Shown piece by piece: positions 43,332-52,596 of a stretch of 64,000 nt of DNA (position 1 is the stretch's first letter; each line of letters starts with the position of its first letter). Source of the DNA: Chloroflexota bacterium. Lineage in GTDB: Bacteria > Chloroflexota > Anaerolineae > Anaerolineales > Villigracilaceae. The notes under the pieces are model-generated. The model searched no databases. It saw only the letters and a program-made list of their open reading frames with translations, and was not told the origin of the DNA. Location: positions 248,001 to 312,000 of the forward strand of contig JACRPQ010000006.1 in assembly GCA_016223135.1 (NCBI GenBank), read 5' to 3'. The position numbers and the translations under genes are program-made.

Positions 43332-44795
43332 ATGAAAGGGTTCAACTCACAAAAAGGACAGGCGCTCATTCTGATTGCATTCGGAATCGTAGCGCTGATT
43401 GGTTTTACCGCCCTGGCTGTGGACGGGGGGCGGGTCTTTTCGGACCGCCGCAATGCCCAAAACGCCGCCGACACTTCCGCCATGGCTGCGGTGGTGAAAT
43501 ATATCCGTTCAAACAACGACAGGACGGCGGCAAAGTCAGAAGCGGTGCAGCGCGCCACAAGTAACGGTTACCAAACCGACGCATCCCATACAGTCACCGT
43601 AGAATTCTGCGATGAAGTTGCTGTCAGCGACCCCTGCCCCGGCGAAGCCGCAAATAACCCGGAATTTGTCCGCGTGCGGATCACCTCGGTCGTTCCGATG
43701 ACTTTTGCGCGCATCCTTGGGCGGGATACCGTAACGAATGTCGTTCAGGCGATTGCCCGCGCAAAAGGTACAGGGGAACCCGATCCATTTACTGCCGGCG
43801 CAGGGATGTACTCGACCAAGAAAGGCAACTACAACGATTGTTTCAAAGTGCTGGGCAGTGCCGGTCTCGCCTTTCATAACACGGGTATCTACGTCAACTG
43901 CAGTGGGAGCGACGCCTTGAGCTTCGGCGGCTCTGCCAACATCTACATGGACGCCAACGCACAAGTGGTCGGCTGTTCGGATGACTTGAATTTCCAAATC
44001 AAAGGCACCGGCAAAATTGACTGCGGCGCAATTGAACATAATGTGAATAAAAACACCTTCGCCAAAGTTCCCACCACCCTGCCCCGCCCCACTTGCTCTA
44101 CAGCGGGCAGCCATGACACGACGAACAACGTCATGTATCCTGGCGCCTTCACCAGCAAAACACTCAAAAAAGACACTCTCCTGATGCCCGGCACCTACTG
44201 CTTCAGCGGACCGCTAAGTCTGATTGCCGGCGCCAGCATCCGTGCCACCGGACCAGTAAAGTTGGTTCTATCGAACGATTTGGATCTCAAAGGTTCTGCC
44301 AACAATTTCACCAACTTGGAAATCTACGCCAAAAATTCGAACTTCTCTATTGCCGCCCAGGGTGTCTTGAACGCCGACCGCATGCGTTTCTTCGGAGAAG
44401 GAAACAGTTCCTTTAGTGTGCAGGCGCAGGGCGTTCTTACCTCCGGCGATATCTATATTTACTCCGAAACGGGTCAAATTGACATTCAGGCAGGCGCCGA
44501 TGTGGACATCACCGCCCCGCCTCAGGGAGATACCTTCGGCGGTTTGCTAATGTATATGCCTTGGGACAACCCCAACGATTTCATCCTGAACGGCGGTTCG
44601 GGAAACATCTGGCGCGGCACCATTCTGATGCCTACCGCCCAAGTTACCTACAACGGCGGCTCTGGTTTCAAACTTTATGGTCAGGTCATCGCCGAAACCT
44701 TCAAAATCAACGGTAACACCGGCGGCGACATTTACTACGATACCACTTACGTCTATTCTCCGCCGCCCAACCCCAGCGTTGAAATTATAGAATAG
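43332..44795 (+). CDS. TadG-like pilus-associated protein with C-terminal beta domain
   Basis: 487 residues. The N terminus QKGQALILIAFGIVALIGFT and AVDGGRVFSDRRNAQNAADT is the Tad_G N-terminal domain found in Flp/Tad pilus-assembly proteins. A Ser/Gly/Asn-rich beta-solenoid-like part (about 150-480) has repeats such as NFSIAAQGVLNADRM and SSFSVQAQGVLTSGDI and the block GGLLMYMPWDNPNDFILNGG, resembling domains of pilus-linked surface proteins. Several Cys pairs are present. AAAAGGAG precedes ATG 43332. A perfect terminator follows. Confidence 0.82.
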   Translation: MKGFNSQKGQALILIAFGIVALIGFTALAVDGGRVFSDRRNAQNAADTSAMAAVVKYIRSNNDRTAAKSEAVQRATSNGYQTDASHTVTVEFCDEVAVSDPCPGEAANNPEFVRVRITSVVPMTFARILGRDTVTNVVQAIARAKGTGEPDPFTAGAGMYSTKKGNYNDCFKVLGSAGLAFHNTGIYVNCSGSDALSFGGSANIYMDANAQVVGCSDDLNFQIKGTGKIDCGAIEHNVNKNTFAKVPTTLPRPTCSTAGSHDTTNNVMYPGAFTSKTLKKDTLLMPGTYCFSGPLSLIAGASIRATGPVKLVLSNDLDLKGSANNFTNLEIYAKNSNFSIAAQGVLNADRMRFFGEGNSSFSVQAQGVLTSGDIYIYSETGQIDIQAGADVDITAPPQGDTFGGLLMYMPWDNPNDFILNGGSGNIWRGTILMPTAQVTYNGGSGFKLYGQVIAETFKINGNTGGDIYYDTTYVYSPPPNPSVEIIE

Positions 44796-44851
44796 ACGCC
44801 TGTAACCTTTTCTAATTTTAAATGTTTACCTTATTCTCTTGAAGCCCGTAC

Positions 44852-44895
44852 AATAGAGATGCCTGACTGGCATCAGGCATCTCTATTTTTCTTTA
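44852..44895 (+). terminator. Strong terminator of the TadG-like gene
   Basis: A perfect 15-bp stem AATAGAGATGCCTGA (44852-44866) with TCAGGCATCTCTATT (44873-44887), then TTTCTTTA. Confidence 0.9.
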
Positions 44896-44944
44896 TCGTT
44901 ATAGAAATAGGCGATTGCAAGATTTTGTAATAAGAGGAGACAAT

Positions 44945-47900
44945 ATGATCAAAACTTTACGCACATTTTTCCTTTCTTTTTCCATACTAGCGTTCCTGCT
45001 GTTCAGCACCATCGGCACGACCACCGTCTATGCCGATGACGGCAGCGGAACCGATCCCTCTGCGGCGGAAACCACCACGCCGACGGAGGAAACCCAGCCG
45101 GAAGAACCTGCTGCAGATGAGACTCCTCCGCCAACTGAGGAAACTCCACCTGCGGTAGAAACTCCTGCGCCCACCGAAGCGACCCCGCCGGCAGAAACTC
45201 CCGTCACAGAAGAGGCGGCGCCGGCTGAAACCATCGAGGTCATTCTCGCACAGGTACCGGATAACACCACCGTGACCGTCCTCAACACTGAAGGAGAGGC
45301 GCTTCCGCTCGTATCCCAACAAGCCGCTGAAACCATCGCCGCAGGCTACGACCCCATCTGGTGCCCGGCCGGTCAGGTTCCCACCCCCGGCGAAAACGGC
45401 TGTACCCCATCCTTCAGCAGTTTCGATGAACTGCTCGCCTTCCTGCAAGCCAACGAAAGCGCTGCCGCTTACCAACAGGCGGGTACAATCTATATCCAGC
45501 AAGGCAATTACATGGGTGGGGAAACGACGATTGACTTCAACGCTTACAGCTTCACCCAATTCAACAACTACGACCTGACCCTGCAAGGCGGCTGGGATAC
45601 AAACTACCAACCGTCCGACGGTGCGCCGGTCTTCACCACCACCAACTTCAACGTTCCCATCATCATCGGCTCCAGTTCCAACCCTTGGGGCGGCTCGCTG
45701 ACCCTGAATAACATCTTCATCTCCGGCGTCTCCGATCAGACCGCTCTGACCCTCTATTCAAACGGTGACGTCAATCTCAATGATGTCGAGGTTACCAACT
45801 CCCAATCCGGCGCCAGTTTGCACGCAGGACAAAATGTCAACGTCCAGCGTTCGAAGTTCAACAACAATGGCTCCGGCAATGTTGAAGATCCGGTTGGTAA
45901 AGGTCTGGAAGTGGTGAGCGGCGGTTCAGTCACGCTTGCCTCTGTCGAAGCGAATTACAACCAGATTTACGGAGCCGACATCCAGGCGGTTGGGAACGTC
46001 ACTGTCACGAACGGCTTCTTCAACAGCAACCAGGGCTATTACTACCTGAACGGCTGGGTCTATGAAGGCTACGGCTTGAAAATCGTCACCAGCGGGAACG
46101 TCAGCCTGAGCAGCGTTACAGCCGATGATAACTACCTCTTCGGCGCATCCCTCGAAGGCGCGCTAGTCAACGTCTCCGACAGTTCCTTCAGCAACAACCA
46201 ATCCGACTGGCATGAGCATTCCACTGGTTCCGGTTTGAAGGTCGTCAGCACGAGCGACGTAACCCTCGCCGGCGTCACCGCCAACAACAACCAAATCTTC
46301 GGCGCGGACATCAACACCGCTGGCGAAGTCAACGTAACCAACAGTTTCTTCAACGGCAACAAGTCCTACACCTACTCGCAGGACGGCGAAAAGAGTTACT
46401 ACGGTTACGGGCTTCACATCTTCACCACCGACGACATCTCCCTCATCAACGTCGAAGCCACCGATAACAACCTCTACGGCGCGCTGCTCGAAGCCAACGA
46501 TGTCGCCGTTGACACTGCCAACTTCAGCAACAACGGTTCCGGCGACGCCCTTGCCCTGACCGGCTACGGACTGAAAGTTGTCAGCGAAAACGACGTTGCC
46601 CTCATCCGCGTTACCGCCAACAACAACCAGAAATTCGGCGCGGATATTCAAGCCACCGGCGCTGTCGCCATCCAGGCGTCCTTCTTCAACGGGCAGATCG
46701 CCTACTACCACGACTACTTCACCGGCGAAATTCTGCAGCGCGACGGCGGCTACGGTCTGCACGTGGTCACCCTCGGTCCCATCGCCCTCAAAGATGTCGA
46801 AGCCCAGGGCAACTACCTCTATGGCGCCCATCTGGAAGGCGGCAACACAACGGTTGAAAACAGCGTGTTCACGAACAACGGATCAGGCGTAATCACCAGT
46901 CCCACCGCCTACGGCTTGAAGATCAACAGCACCGACAAGGTGACGCTCATCGGGGTCAACGCCAGCAACAATCAACTCTTTGGCGCAGACATCCAAGCGG
47001 CGAAGGCTGTCGTCATCACCAATTCCTTCTTCTCCGGTCACCAGACGGTTACCTTCTCCCCCGACACAGGGCTGACCTTCTACGGCTACGGTCTGACCGT
47101 CAACACGCAGGATAACATCACCTTGAATGGCGTCGCCGCCAACTTCAACAACCTGTGGGGCGCCAGTCTGACCGGCAACAACGTCACGGTCTACAACAGC
47201 CAGTTCAACAACAACGTGTCGGACTCGAACATCTTCATTGACGACACCGGCTTGATCATCAACGCCAGCGGCTACGTGGATATCTTCCGCGTCGAAGCGA
47301 AAGAGAACCGCCTGATTGGCGCGACCATCAACGCCCAGGGCGACGTCTTCATCACCGACAGCACTTTCACCGACAACCGCGGCTATACCTGCGTCTACAG
47401 TTGGTGTCCCGAGGGAAGCCTCGTCTATCACGGCTTCGGTCTGCAGGTCACCACGCCGGGCACCATTGAACTTTCCGGCGTCAACGCCAGCAACAACAAC
47501 CTGTTCGGAGCGGAGTTGAACGGCAGCACCATCCTGGTCGAAAACAGCATCTTCGCCAACAACCAATTCGGCAATGGGCTCACCGTCAACGCCACCGACA
47601 ACGTCACGCTGACCAACGTCACCGCCACCAACAACGGCGGCAGCGGCGTGGAAGTCAACGGCGTTTGCCAAAAGATTGTGCAGGTCAATGGCGGCACCTA
47701 CACGGATAATGCCCTCTACGGCATCAAGGTCATCAACGCCACCCTCAACCTCGACGGGGGGCAGACCTTCGCCAACAACGGTTCCGGCAACGTGTTCAAC
47801 GACACAAGCACCTGTGTGATCGTTCCCACCACCACCACTACCATCGTCGCTACCACCACTGGTAGTCAGGGAACAACACTGACACCGTCCAATCCCTCTC

Positions 47901-48028
47901 AAAGCACCCAGATCGTCGAAAAGAAAAGCAAAAATACAAATGTGGATAAAAAGTCCAAACACAAAAAGACCGCTCTCAAAAAAGTCAATAAAAAAGCAGT
48001 GGTGAAATTCCGCCGCGCAGCAAAGTAA
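44945..48028 (+). CDS. Giant secreted right-handed beta-helix surface protein with basic tail
   Basis: 1027 residues. Signal peptide ending at about Ala30 (TTVYA), then a Pro/Glu/Thr-rich spacer (31-100). From about 180 to 960 come some seven modules of roughly 75-90 residues, each with short strands such as GYGLKIVTSGNVSLSSVTA, a NNN/FGADI turn and VTNSFFNGN, as expected of a parallel beta-helix (pectate-lyase-like). A Thr-rich linker ends in a highly basic tail (KKSKHKKTALKKVNKKAVVK). No LPXTG, cohesin or S-layer motif is seen. It is probably a cell-surface or matrix protein; binding or enzymatic role unknown. AGAGGAG precedes ATG 44945. Confidence 0.85.
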   Translation: MIKTLRTFFLSFSILAFLLFSTIGTTTVYADDGSGTDPSAAETTTPTEETQPEEPAADETPPPTEETPPAVETPAPTEATPPAETPVTEEAAPAETIEVILAQVPDNTTVTVLNTEGEALPLVSQQAAETIAAGYDPIWCPAGQVPTPGENGCTPSFSSFDELLAFLQANESAAAYQQAGTIYIQQGNYMGGETTIDFNAYSFTQFNNYDLTLQGGWDTNYQPSDGAPVFTTTNFNVPIIIGSSSNPWGGSLTLNNIFISGVSDQTALTLYSNGDVNLNDVEVTNSQSGASLHAGQNVNVQRSKFNNNGSGNVEDPVGKGLEVVSGGSVTLASVEANYNQIYGADIQAVGNVTVTNGFFNSNQGYYYLNGWVYEGYGLKIVTSGNVSLSSVTADDNYLFGASLEGALVNVSDSSFSNNQSDWHEHSTGSGLKVVSTSDVTLAGVTANNNQIFGADINTAGEVNVTNSFFNGNKSYTYSQDGEKSYYGYGLHIFTTDDISLINVEATDNNLYGALLEANDVAVDTANFSNNGSGDALALTGYGLKVVSENDVALIRVTANNNQKFGADIQATGAVAIQASFFNGQIAYYHDYFTGEILQRDGGYGLHVVTLGPIALKDVEAQGNYLYGAHLEGGNTTVENSVFTNNGSGVITSPTAYGLKINSTDKVTLIGVNASNNQLFGADIQAAKAVVITNSFFSGHQTVTFSPDTGLTFYGYGLTVNTQDNITLNGVAANFNNLWGASLTGNNVTVYNSQFNNNVSDSNIFIDDTGLIINASGYVDIFRVEAKENRLIGATINAQGDVFITDSTFTDNRGYTCVYSWCPEGSLVYHGFGLQVTTPGTIELSGVNASNNNLFGAELNGSTILVENSIFANNQFGNGLTVNATDNVTLTNVTATNNGGSGVEVNGVCQKIVQVNGGTYTDNALYGIKVINATLNLDGGQTFANNGSGNVFNDTSTCVIVPTTTTTIVATTTGSQGTTLTPSNPSQSTQIVEKKSKNTNVDKKSKHKKTALKKVNKKAVVKFRRAAK

Positions 48029-48054
48029 CAAACATCGCTTTGCAGCTTGTGTAA

Positions 48055-48087
48055 TTGAGGAACAGCCCTGCTGTTCCTCAATTTCTT
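48055..48087 (+). terminator. Terminator of the beta-helix gene
   Basis: TTGAGGAACAG (48055-48065) pairs with CTGTTCCTCAA (48071-48081), then TTTCTT. Confidence 0.85.
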
Positions 48088-48103
48088 GTATAAGGACAAC
48101 CCC

Positions 48104-48661
48104 ATGACATTCAAAACACGCATTCTCACTGCCGCCTTGCTCCTGCTGGCGTTTTCACTCCTCTCTGCCTGTGTCACCCCTCCTGCCGCAGCCACCCCGC
48201 CTCCGTCCCCTCAAATCGAATACATCGTCATCACTGCCACGCCGCCGCCTGCCACATCCACCCCCGACCCCTGCGCCGCCGAAAACATCAAAGCGGAAGT
48301 GCTGAAGATTCACGCCTATATGCGTGAATTCGACGACGCCTCCACCCTTGCCGCCAACCGCCCGCGCGAAGAACTCGCCGCCTCCATCGCGGACCTTCAG
48401 CGGATTCGCCGCGCCGCCGAAGACCAAGCCACTCCATCCTGCCTTGCCACACTCAAACTCTACCAGGTCTCACACATGAACACCGTCATCAACACGCTGA
48501 TTGCTTTCATGGGCGGAGCAGACCAGGCAACCGTAGATCAAGGCATCGCCCTCGCGCGCGACCAGCACGACCGCTACACCCTCGAACTGGCGCGCCTGCT
48601 GGGAGCCACAATCGAGCCGGCTGCCACCATCATTGCTCCATCACAGACCCCCAATCCATAA
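48104..48661 (+). CDS. Small lipoprotein of unknown function
   Basis: 185 residues. Lipobox LLSAC at about residue 23, then a Pro/Thr-rich linker and a helical domain (about 55-170; EVLKIHAYMREFDDAS, EELAASIADLQRIRRAAEDQ) with two Cys. Not recognised beyond the lipoprotein signal. ATG 48104 is preceded by AAGGACA; an earlier in-frame TTG lies in the terminator. It lies 75 bp after the beta-helix protein and may be part of the same surface system. Confidence 0.8.
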   Translation: MTFKTRILTAALLLLAFSLLSACVTPPAAATPPPSPQIEYIVITATPPPATSTPDPCAAENIKAEVLKIHAYMREFDDASTLAANRPREELAASIADLQRIRRAAEDQATPSCLATLKLYQVSHMNTVINTLIAFMGGADQATVDQGIALARDQHDRYTLELARLLGATIEPAATIIAPSQTPNP

Positions 48662-48679
48662 TCTTGAGAAACAACCTTG

Positions 48680-48706
48680 GAGCCTGAAATAACTCAGGCT
48701 CTTTTT
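48680..48706 (+). terminator. Terminator of the lipoprotein gene
   Basis: GAGCCTGA (48680-48687) pairs with TCAGGCTC (48694-48701), followed by TTTTT. It lies in the first codons of an upstream-extended frame of the next gene, so that extension is not used. Confidence 0.85.
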
Positions 48707-48733
48707 GAAACCCTTTACACAGGAGCCAGTCTC

Positions 48734-49165
48734 ATGCGCCCCGATTGGGATTCCTACTTCATGAAAATCGCCTTTGCCGTCTCAGAGCGCAGCACCTGTG
48801 ACCGCGCCTTCGTCGGCTGTGTGCTCGTGCTCGACAAACGCATCCTCACCACCGGCTTCAACGGCTCGCCCGCCGGGCAGGCGCATTGCGACGAAGCCGG
48901 TCATCTCTTGGTGGACGGGCATTGCGTCCGTACCATTCATGCCGAGACCAACGCCATCATCCAGGCGGCTTTGCACGGCGTCTCCACCAAAGGCGCAACC
49001 TGCTATGTCACCCACCTGCCCTGCATCCACTGCACCAAGGCGCTCATCAATGCCGGCATCACGCGCATTGTGTACAGCATCGCTTACCGCACGGACGAAA
49101 ACGCCATCAACTTCCTGAAAGCAGCAAATATCGAAGTGGTACAAAAGGAATTCATCCCGGAATAA
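48734..49165 (+). CDS. dCMP deaminase family protein (ComEB-like)
   Basis: 143 residues. Zinc-dependent deaminase with HAE in RTIHAETNAIIQAA and PCxxC in THLPCIHCTKALI; GCVLVLDKRILTTGFNGSPAG is typical of deoxycytidylate deaminases, which supply dUMP. An additional cysteine-containing segment QAHCDEAGHLL may bind a second zinc, as in T4-type enzymes. AGGAG at 48721-48725 supports ATG 48734. Confidence 0.92.
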   Translation: MRPDWDSYFMKIAFAVSERSTCDRAFVGCVLVLDKRILTTGFNGSPAGQAHCDEAGHLLVDGHCVRTIHAETNAIIQAALHGVSTKGATCYVTHLPCIHCTKALINAGITRIVYSIAYRTDENAINFLKAANIEVVQKEFIPE

Positions 49166-49215
49166 ATGCAAAGCACAGCGCAAGAAACGCTCATCGGCGC
49201 AAAAGCGGGTGTCAA

Positions 49216-49797
49216 TCAACGCACAAGGAAAACAAACGGACAGGCGTTCCTCGGTGTTTCCGGTCTCGCTTCACGCACTACCGGGCGCCCCGCCAGCAGA
49301 GAGAGCAGGCTCGCATCCATCTCGCATAATTCGGGATGCCCGCCCACCACCGCCGCATACGGACAATGCCCAAATAACACGCGCGGTCCCTCGGCGCCCG
49401 CCTCCCAGTGCGCGTGATAGTGCATTCGATTCAACTTCTCGACGAGGAAAATCAACCGCTTCGCAACAGGCTGACCGCCAAAACTGACCTCCCCCGCCAG
49501 CCGCTTCGCCAGCGCCTCCACCCGGACCGACGATCCTGCCTCCGCCAAAAGAGCCTCTGTCAACGTCGACAAATTATCCCCCAGCGCCGCTTGCGGAAGC
49601 GAATAGACCTTCGCCGGTCTGCCGCGCCTCTCGCGCTCCCGCACCGCTTCCACCTCCAACCGCCCCTCCGCGACCAGCACCCGCAGGTGATGACGCACCG
49701 TCTCCGCAGACATCTTCAACCCGCGCGCAATCTCCCGCGCCGAAGCCGTGCGGGTTTTGGTGATGTAATGGAGAACTCTCTGGCGGGCAGTGGTCAT
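49216..49797 (-). CDS. SufR-like winged-helix regulator with cysteine-rich C terminus
   Basis: 193 residues. An N-terminal winged helix (RQRVLHYITKTRTASAREIA, SAETVRHHLRVLVAEGRLEV) with the wing RERRGRPAKVY. The C-terminal part FGHCPYAAVVGGHPELCEMD and RNACPFVF carries three Cys with spacing C-x12-C-x27-C, close to SufR, which uses these to bind an Fe-S cluster and repress Fe-S assembly genes. It is divergent from iscX-nuo, with shared intergenic DNA, so it is a plausible regulator of that operon. The link to SufR is by pattern, not full alignment. Confidence 0.8.
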   Translation of the reverse strand: MTTARQRVLHYITKTRTASAREIARGLKMSAETVRHHLRVLVAEGRLEVEAVRERERRGRPAKVYSLPQAALGDNLSTLTEALLAEAGSSVRVEALAKRLAGEVSFGGQPVAKRLIFLVEKLNRMHYHAHWEAGAEGPRVLFGHCPYAAVVGGHPELCEMDASLLSLLAGRPVVREARPETPRNACPFVFLVR

Positions 49798-49885
49798 GGG
49801 ATTCGCTTTCGGGGTGGAAAAGGCGACTCGAAATCGAGTCAGGCATCGGCGGGGAATGAAGCGGGTTTGTCATCCTGCGGGTATG

Positions 49886-49891
49886 ATTATA
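49886..49891 (-). promoter_or_regulatory. -10 box (TATAAT) of the SufR-like gene
   Basis: On the minus strand TATAAT lies 88 nt before the start; the -35 region is weak. It is only 42 bp from the divergent iscX -35, so a regulator site between them could control both. Confidence 0.45.
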
Positions 49892-49933
49892 CTCACTTTC
49901 CAATTTTCATAAAAATATTTTTACGTAATTCGG

Positions 49934-49961
49934 TTGACGCCGCCGCATCCACAGGTATAAT
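49934..49961 (+). promoter_or_regulatory. Promoter of iscX-nuoB-nuoCD-nuoI
   Basis: TTGACG (49934-49939), 16-bp spacer, TATAAT (49956-49961). The leader is about 40 nt and includes a heptamer array. Confidence 0.7.
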
Positions 49962-49982
49962 CGAAACTCGTGACGGAAAGCA

Positions 49983-50003
49983 CCAATTACCATTTACCAG
50001 TTA
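49983..50003 (+). repeat. Heptamer array before iscX
   Basis: Three units of the CCAATTA type (49983-50003), ending 4 nt before the iscX start codon. The unit matches those near and inside the HAMP kinase gene. Confidence 0.7.
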
Positions 50004-50007
50004 TCTC

Positions 50008-50217
50008 ATGACCCTCACCTGGGAATCCACTTACGCCATCGCCCTGGAACTCCGCCGCCGCCACCCGCACATCAACATCGAAGAAGTCAGCCTGCAGCAA
50101 ATCTACGAGTGGACCCTGCAACTCCCGGAATTCGAGGATGATCCCGCTCTCGCGAACGACGACATCCTTTACGCAATCTACCAAGACTGGTTCGAGGAAA
50201 ACATTCATGGACAATGA
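50008..50217 (+). CDS. iscX: IscX-like Fe-S assembly protein
   Basis: 69 residues, the IscX length. The pattern [20 protein letters not shown], then [20 protein letters not shown] and AIYQDWFEE corresponds to the IscX fold (Trp near the N terminus, DDP turn, acidic patch). IscX binds IscS and acts as a regulator or iron adaptor of Fe-S assembly. No other isc gene is adjacent. It overlaps nuoB by 11 nt, so the two are translationally coupled; this links Fe-S assembly to a complex I gene set. No Shine-Dalgarno sequence is seen (heptamer array there). Confidence 0.85.
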   Translation: MTLTWESTYAIALELRRRHPHINIEEVSLQQIYEWTLQLPEFEDDPALANDDILYAIYQDWFEENIHGQ

Positions 50218-50842
50218 AAAACTAAACCTCCCCCAATACGACATTCCTGATGACATCCAGAATGCCGTTGCCATCACCACGCTCGACCGCCTCTACAACT
50301 GGGGGCGGCGTTCGTCGGTGTGGCCCCTCATGTTCGGTCTCGCCTGCTGCGCCATCGAAATGATTGCCGCCCAAGCCGCCCGCTACGACATGGCGCGCTT
50401 CGGCATGGAAGTCATGCGCCCCACCCCCCGCCAGGCAGACCTGATGCTCGTCTCCGGCACCGTCACCAAAAAGATGGTGCCAGCCATCGTGCGCCTCTAC
50501 AACCAAATGCCCGAGCCGAAATACGTCGTCGCCATGGGCGCCTGTGCCTCCGGCGGCGGACCCTTTAAGGAGGGCTACAACGTCGTGGCAGGCATTGACA
50601 AATTCATTCCGGTGGACGTGTACATTCCCGGCTGCCCTCCCACCCCCCAGGCGCTGATCGCGGGCTTGATCAAACTGCAGGAAAAGATTGACAAAGAATC
50701 GCTCAAAAAAGTGCGCTGGTACCGCAAGGGACCGGATGCGGTGGAAATCCCCGTCCCCATTTTGGGACCCGACCTGATTGACCCTCGCCGCAGCGCTGAA
50801 ATCAAACAGATTGCCGCCGCAGTCAAGGAAGGTGCTTCATGA
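50207..50842 (+). CDS. nuoB: NADH-quinone oxidoreductase subunit B
   Basis: 211 residues. Carries the N2 [4Fe-4S] cluster: [11 protein letters not shown] supplies two Cys, [11 protein letters not shown] the third and [13 protein letters not shown] the fourth. The N terminus [13 protein letters not shown] and the C-terminal [14 protein letters not shown] extend past the core. ATG 50207 is chosen because it fits the conserved length; the frame is open upstream within iscX. It overlaps iscX by 11 nt and nuoCD by 4 nt. Confidence 0.95.
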   Translation: MDNEKLNLPQYDIPDDIQNAVAITTLDRLYNWGRRSSVWPLMFGLACCAIEMIAAQAARYDMARFGMEVMRPTPRQADLMLVSGTVTKKMVPAIVRLYNQMPEPKYVVAMGACASGGGPFKEGYNVVAGIDKFIPVDVYIPGCPPTPQALIAGLIKLQEKIDKESLKKVRWYRKGPDAVEIPVPILGPDLIDPRRSAEIKQIAAAVKEGAS

Positions 50843-52581
50843 CCGCCCCCGCTTCCACCCAGACCGTTGACCTGGCTGCCCGTTTCCCGGGCATCGTCAC
50901 CGCCGACACCCGCCCCGGCTACTCCGGCTTCATCGTCGAAAAGGACAAACTCGTCGAAGTCGCCACCGCCATCCGCGACGAATTCGGCTACGACTTGCTT
51001 ACCGCCGTCACCGCTGTGGACTACCTCCCCGAAGGCAAAATGGAAGTGGTCTATCACGCCTACAAAACCACCGGCGGACCCGGGCTTGTCTTCCGCGTGC
51101 AAGTTCCGCGCGTGGACCCCATCGAAGTGCCATCCCTCATCAACGTCTATCCCGGCGCCGACCTGCAGGAACGCGAAGCCTGGGACCTGATGGGCATCCG
51201 CTTCACCGGTCACCCCGACCTGCGCCGCATCCTCATGTGGGAAGGCTTCGATGGTCACCCTCTTCGCAAGGACTGGAAGGAACCCTTCTACGAAGAAGAC
51301 GCCAAACCCTTCAAGAGCCGCTGGCCCGAAGGCAGGCACGTCATGGCGGAGGACAGGAATCCATACAAGGACAACCTGAAGTTCCCCGAAAACTTCGACC
51401 CCGAAAAGTGGATTCCCGACAACGACAATATGCTGTATCAGTCCCTCAAGCGCTACACCATGAAGAACGAAGACGGCTTGGAAACCGATCACATCGTCGT
51501 CAACATGGGACCGCAGCATCCCTCCACGCATGGCGTGTTCCGCGCCGCCATCACCCTCGAAGGCGAGACCATCGTCGGGCTGAAGCCGGTCGTCGGTTAC
51601 CTGCATCGCAACCACGACAAAATCGGCGAGCGCAACACCTTCCTGCAAAACATGCCCTACACCGACCGTCTCGACTACTTCAACTCGATGAGCAACAACC
51701 TTGCCTACGCCATCACAGTCGAGAAACTGATGAACATCCCGGTGGCAGAGCGCGCCGAGTACATTCGCGTCATCATGGCGGAACTCAGCCGTATCCAGAA
51801 CCACCTCGTCTTCATCGGCATGCTGCTCAACGACCTGGGCGCCATGTACACCCCCGCCCTGTATGCCTTCGAGGAACGCGAACTCATCCTCGACGTGTTC
51901 GAAGCGGTCTCCGGCGCGCGCATGATGTGCAACTACCTGCGCTTCGGCGGCGTGGTGCGCGACATTCCGCCCTACGTGATGCAGAAAATCAAAGACCTGG
52001 TCTTCGACCGCCTGCCCGCCAAGACCGATGAAATGGATCGCCTCCTCACCGAAAATGAAGTGCTGGTTGCCCGTCTCAAGGGCGTGCCGGTCATTGACGG
52101 CGAGACTGCCATCAAATACTCGGTCACAGGTCCCGTCCTGCGCGCCGCGGGCGTGCCGTATGACATCCGCCGCGCCGACCCGTACAGCATCTACGACCGC
52201 TTCGATTTCGACGTGGCGGTTCGATACAACGGCGATTTATATGACAACTATCTCATCCGTTTGGATGAGATTCGCCAGTCGCTGCGCATCCTTCAGCAGG
52301 CGGTCAAGCAAATCCCCGATGGACCGATCAACTCCCAGAAACCGCAGTATCAGGTTCGGGTCCCGGCAGGCGAGGCGTATGGGCGCATTGAGTCGCCGAA
52401 GGGCGAGTTGGCGTTCTACGTCGTCTCGAATGGCAAGCCCAATCCGTGGCGCTATCATGTGCGTCCCGCCTCGTTCGTGAACATCACGTGTCTGGAAAAA
52501 ATCTGCCTCGGCGCCAAGATTGCGGACTTCGTCGCCCTGCTTGGCGTGCTGGACATTGTGATGGGCGAATTGGATCGCTAA
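50839..52581 (+). CDS. nuoCD: NADH-quinone oxidoreductase fused subunit C-D
   Basis: 580 residues. A NuoC (30-kDa subunit) part (about 1-190; [19 protein letters not shown]) is fused to a NuoD (49-kDa subunit) part (about 212-580; [61 protein letters not shown]). The quinone-site His and Tyr positions are present. The Ni-binding CxxC pairs of hydrogenases are absent, so it is a true complex I subunit. It overlaps nuoB by ATGA. Confidence 0.95.
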   Translation: MTAPASTQTVDLAARFPGIVTADTRPGYSGFIVEKDKLVEVATAIRDEFGYDLLTAVTAVDYLPEGKMEVVYHAYKTTGGPGLVFRVQVPRVDPIEVPSLINVYPGADLQEREAWDLMGIRFTGHPDLRRILMWEGFDGHPLRKDWKEPFYEEDAKPFKSRWPEGRHVMAEDRNPYKDNLKFPENFDPEKWIPDNDNMLYQSLKRYTMKNEDGLETDHIVVNMGPQHPSTHGVFRAAITLEGETIVGLKPVVGYLHRNHDKIGERNTFLQNMPYTDRLDYFNSMSNNLAYAITVEKLMNIPVAERAEYIRVIMAELSRIQNHLVFIGMLLNDLGAMYTPALYAFEERELILDVFEAVSGARMMCNYLRFGGVVRDIPPYVMQKIKDLVFDRLPAKTDEMDRLLTENEVLVARLKGVPVIDGETAIKYSVTGPVLRAAGVPYDIRRADPYSIYDRFDFDVAVRYNGDLYDNYLIRLDEIRQSLRILQQAVKQIPDGPINSQKPQYQVRVPAGEAYGRIESPKGELAFYVVSNGKPNPWRYHVRPASFVNITCLEKICLGAKIADFVALLGVLDIVMGELDR

Positions 52582-52596
52582 AAGGAGAGCATAAAC

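Noticed and set aside
49408-50007. 200-codon N-terminal extension of IscX
   Set aside because: It lies opposite the SufR-like gene and runs through the promoter; the IscX family is complete from ATG 50008.
50839-52581. Group 4 hydrogenase large subunit
   Set aside because: The hydrogenase CxxC pairs for nickel are absent from both ends; the sequence matches NuoC-NuoD.
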